Shown piece by piece: positions 61,037-64,000 of a stretch of 64,000 nt of DNA. This DNA is from Antennarius striatus. Its lineage: Eukaryota; Chordata; Actinopteri; Lophiiformes; Antennariidae. The position numbers were made by a program, and so were the translations under genes. How positions within the stretch are numbered: the first letter of the stretch is position 1; each line of letters opens with the position of its first letter. The notes beneath the pieces were generated by a model that made no database searches, was not told the origin of the DNA, and saw nothing but the letters and a program-made list of their open reading frames with translations. The stretch covers positions 3,144,501 through 3,208,500 of the forward strand of contig NC_090796.1 in NCBI RefSeq assembly GCF_040054535.1. The letters are read 5' to 3'.

Positions 61037-61922
61037 GTGAGGAAGTGGAAGAAGCGGAGTGGCAGGCCAAGAAAAATCTCTGATAAGCAGAGGCGAAGGA
61101 TGGTGAGAACGGTCAAACTCAACCCACAGACCAGCTCCAAAGACACACAGCATGATCTTACTGCAGATGGTTTCACTGTGCTTCGTTTCAACTATTCAAT
61201 GCACTTTCCACAAGGAGATGCTGTATGGGAGAGTAATGCGGCGGAAGCCTTTTCTATGCACATGCCAGAGTTGCTTGAGGTATGCTAAAGCACATTCTGA
61301 CAAGCCAGCTTCATTTTGGAAAAAGGTGCTGTGGACTGATGAATGTGTATTTATCTGGGCTTGGAACCAGTACAAAAAGAAACTGGCTTGTGCCCTCTTG
61401 CGGCTACATTCTGTGGACTGATGAATGTAAAATTGAGTTATTTGGACATGACAAGGGACGGTATGCATGGCTGAAGAACAACACAGCATTCCAAGACAAA
61501 CACGACAGTAAAATTTGGTGGCGGTTCCATCATGCTGTGTGGCCAGTGAAGGTACTGGCAATCTTGTTAAAGTTGAAGGTCACATGGATTCCAGTCAGTA
61601 TCAGCAGATTTTTGCGAACATTGTTCAAAAATCAGTGACAAAGTTGCGCCGGGGCTGGATACTTCAACACGACAATGACCCTAAACACTGCTCAAACTCT
61701 ACTAAGGCGTTCATGCAGAAGAAGTACAACAACATTCTGGAATGGTCATCTCAGTCCCCAGACCTGAATATTATTGAAAATCGATGGTGTGATTTAAAGC
61801 GAGCTGTCTATGCTCAAAAACCATCAATCCTTCCTGAACTGGAGAAGTCTTGTGAAGAAGAATGGTCAAAAATACCTTCAACCAGAATCCAGACCCTCAT
61901 TGGAAGCTATAGGAAGTTTTAA
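61037..61922 (+). pseudogene. Tc1-like transposase, frameshifted
   Basis: The fragments are in different frames. SGRPRKISDKQRRRMVR is the linker after the second HTH. FWKKVLWTDE carries the first catalytic Asp. LQHDNDPKH has the second Asp. SPDLNIIENRW has the Glu, 34 residues after the HDN Asp (DD34E). A 17-bp word, TGTGGACTGATGAATGT, occurs at 61330 and 61412, so about 82 bp are inserted at the first Asp codon and break the frame. The first HTH region (60930-61035) is also broken. Confidence 0.8.
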
Positions 61923-62141
61923 GAGGCTGATATTGCTGCAAAAGTATAATCTACTAAATTCTGATGTAAATAATTACTGTACACTTTCTGTTAATACTAT
62001 AAATGTCATTTCACTTCTCAAGCATCACTGTGTTTGTCTGCTATACGATGTATTTAACTGAAATTGCTGATCTGAACAACCAATGATTTATAAAGGAAAA
62101 TCTGAAAATGATCGGGGTACCCAAACTTTTTCATACCACTG

Positions 62142-64000
62142 TACAATATTAACTAAAGCAGCAACAGTATACAGCAGTTTGAAAACACATGGTGTCCATT
62201 CAGTCTATTGACAACTGAAAAAATATATTACAGTAGAAAATGAACAGACAAATGTGTAGAAATTATTACAAAATGAGTAGATATTGAAGGTTTTTTTTTA
62301 ACCTGGTTTAGTACACCTCTACAGTACATGAGCACCATTACTCGCACAAAGCATATCAAGACGGTACATGGATTCTTACCATCTTTGCCATAGGATAAAA
62401 ACTTCACTACAGATGATTGAGATATCCTGTAGACTAACAGATTGGTCTTATTGATCCATGATCAGCAGTGATGTAATGATGACATCTGGGTGGAATCCTT
62501 TGTGGGGCTGTTTTTGCAGAAACCGTTTTATTTGTCTCTGCGCAACCAATGTTTAATGTCAACCAGTCTTCCTCTATTATACTGATCCCTTTTTTGTTGA
62601 ACATTTATGATATCTAATTTGCAAAAATACAAAGAAAGGGAGATTCATGATCTTACATGGCAAAAGATGCATTTGTCTGCTTTTGTAGGTCTACCTTTGT
62701 AGGTGGTCTTCACAGTGAAGTTACCTCTTAAGTCTTGGTTTTATCAATTGCCACTTTTCCAAAAAGCTTGTAATTGACAGACATGAAGTATTATTTCAGT
62801 CAGAATGACAGAAAACAGTGTATTTGTGTAAAGCATGTTTTATTTATTGTAACCTGCATTAACATATTTGTCTTTTCACAATTGTGCGCAGGACAAACTA
62901 ACCGAACCATGCTCATTCCTTGTAGGATTTACTCCATGGAAAAATGAAACCAACAGAAGTGACACAATGAACATAAATATTGTCCCAGTTATCATGTGTA
63001 CATGTTGGTGTTAGTTTGTTGTCAGACATTACTTTGTCATTGGATGATGCAAAGCTGTATGTTTCTTGCAGCCAAATAAATCAACCTGTGATTTTAAAGA
63101 AATTGTCTCACAGCCACTAACCTGATCACTATTCAGAGATACCGAATGTTATATGTAATAAATTAATTTCATAGAAAGAATACAGCATCGTGAGAATGAT
63201 CATTTGTGGAATTTTCTCATTAAGCTCTTTTCAATGCTTTTGTGTCAGGCTAACCCTTTACACTCTGTAGTGATCACCCTGCTTTTCTCCCAGGCATAAA
63301 GGTTAAGTAATAATTACGTGGCTGAAGGTCTGGAAAATCTTGACACAAAGATTGAGAGACCATCTCTGTCCACTCATCCGTCTTGGAAAAGGCCCTTTTA
63401 GAGAGGCATTTAATCACTAGGTGCACCTGGGGAGATACTTGATTACTAACAGGATTGTCCTGAACAGTTTTTTTGGGGGGTTGGTGGTTTAAACATGTGA
63501 AATGTTGGACACAGTTAATTTGTGTAGCTGAAAAGATATCCAACTTTCAAAGATTAAAATGGACTGCATTAGTTCTATCAGTTTTGGTTAATTTCGATAT
63601 GTTGTGTTAAATTATAAAAGAACATTTTCGGCTGATCAATATCAGTTAAATACTTTTATTTATTCTAATTTCGAAGGTGTCATTGACCTGGTATACTATA
63701 TATATTTCTCACCCACTATTGGAGCATTTACTATAAGAAAGTTGGGAGCAACTTTGTGTTCCCCTCAGAAAATGTCAACTTTGTGACACCAAGTGTGATT
63801 CAGAACCTGCTAGAAATTACATCAGCCTAAAATAATAAAAATATTAAAAGTTGTACATGTTAAACCTCACTATATAGTCTACAAGCATAACAAACCAGTG
63901 CTACCTCAGCTAATTGTTACTAATAGCTGAACAACCAGGAATCCTCTTCAATGTTTCATTGATTATGTTGCTTTGCAAGGATCTACCTCTTGCAAAATTG
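62142..64000 (+). other. slc39a11: slc39a11 intron; no other feature recognised
   Basis: AT-rich, with no exon matching the ZIP11 continuation and no repeat boundary that I can support. Confidence 0.45.

Larger units (their letters stand above)
59081..62141 (+). mobile_element. Tc1/mariner element with long inverted repeats, split by another transposon
   Basis: TA (59079-59080), then CAGTGGTATGAAAAAGTTTA at the left; the reverse complement of the right end is CAGTGGTATGAAAAAGTTTG, followed by TA (62142-62143). The inverted repeats stay similar over roughly 190 bp. The 3.06-kb length, against about 1.6 kb for typical Tc1, is explained by the 1.45-kb insertion at 59301..60748. The transposase remnant is at 61037..61922. 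The element lies in slc39a11 intron 3. Confidence 0.85.

Overview
This window is vertebrate nuclear DNA, most likely from a teleost fish. Coding sequence is sparse and intron-split with GT/AG junctions. It is set in AT-rich DNA full of microsatellites, tRNA-derived SINEs ending in GAATGAATG tails, Tc1, hAT and Helitron elements, and fish-type LINE and gypsy retroelements. No prokaryotic features are present.

Four host genes can be supported. At the left edge (minus strand) are two small exons of a TACI-like receptor (tnfrsf13b), one cysteine-rich domain per exon, both symmetric phase 1. At 14.1-15.9 kb (minus) is a complete three-exon somatostatin receptor 2 (sstr2, 381 aa). At 46.7-47.7 kb (minus) is a single-exon, diverged class A GPCR of the somatostatin-receptor family (339 aa). 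At 52.4 kb (plus) begins slc39a11 (zinc transporter ZIP11): a CpG-containing promoter, a noncoding exon, the start-codon exon and one more exon, with the rest beyond the window. sstr2 and slc39a11 lie head to head, as they do in human 17q25; here the extra receptor sits between them.

The rest is mostly mobile DNA. 0.9-2.1 kb: a LINE fragment inverted against its own 3' end. 22.4-23.2 kb and 39.5-42.4 kb: two Helitron-like copies. 23.9-25.7 kb: an RTE-like LINE with a collapsed endonuclease region, interrupted by a Ty3/gypsy element (25.7-30.9 kb, minus). That element has the rare order protease-integrase-RT-RNase H (Gmr1 group) and a SCAN-like gag. Its 5' side abuts a perfect inverted telomeric array, 3x GGGTTA then 5x CCCTAA. 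33.9-35.2 kb: a hAT-like element with an identical 8-bp target duplication and a SINE inside. 59.1-62.1 kb: a Tc1 element split by a second transposon, whose sister copy sits inverted inside the second Helitron.

The receptors belong to different pathways: B-cell BAFF/APRIL sensing (tnfrsf13b), somatostatin signalling (sstr2 and the paralogue) and zinc transport (slc39a11). Only the two GPCRs are likely to be functionally related. Boundaries and family calls come from reading motifs by eye; no database search was run.
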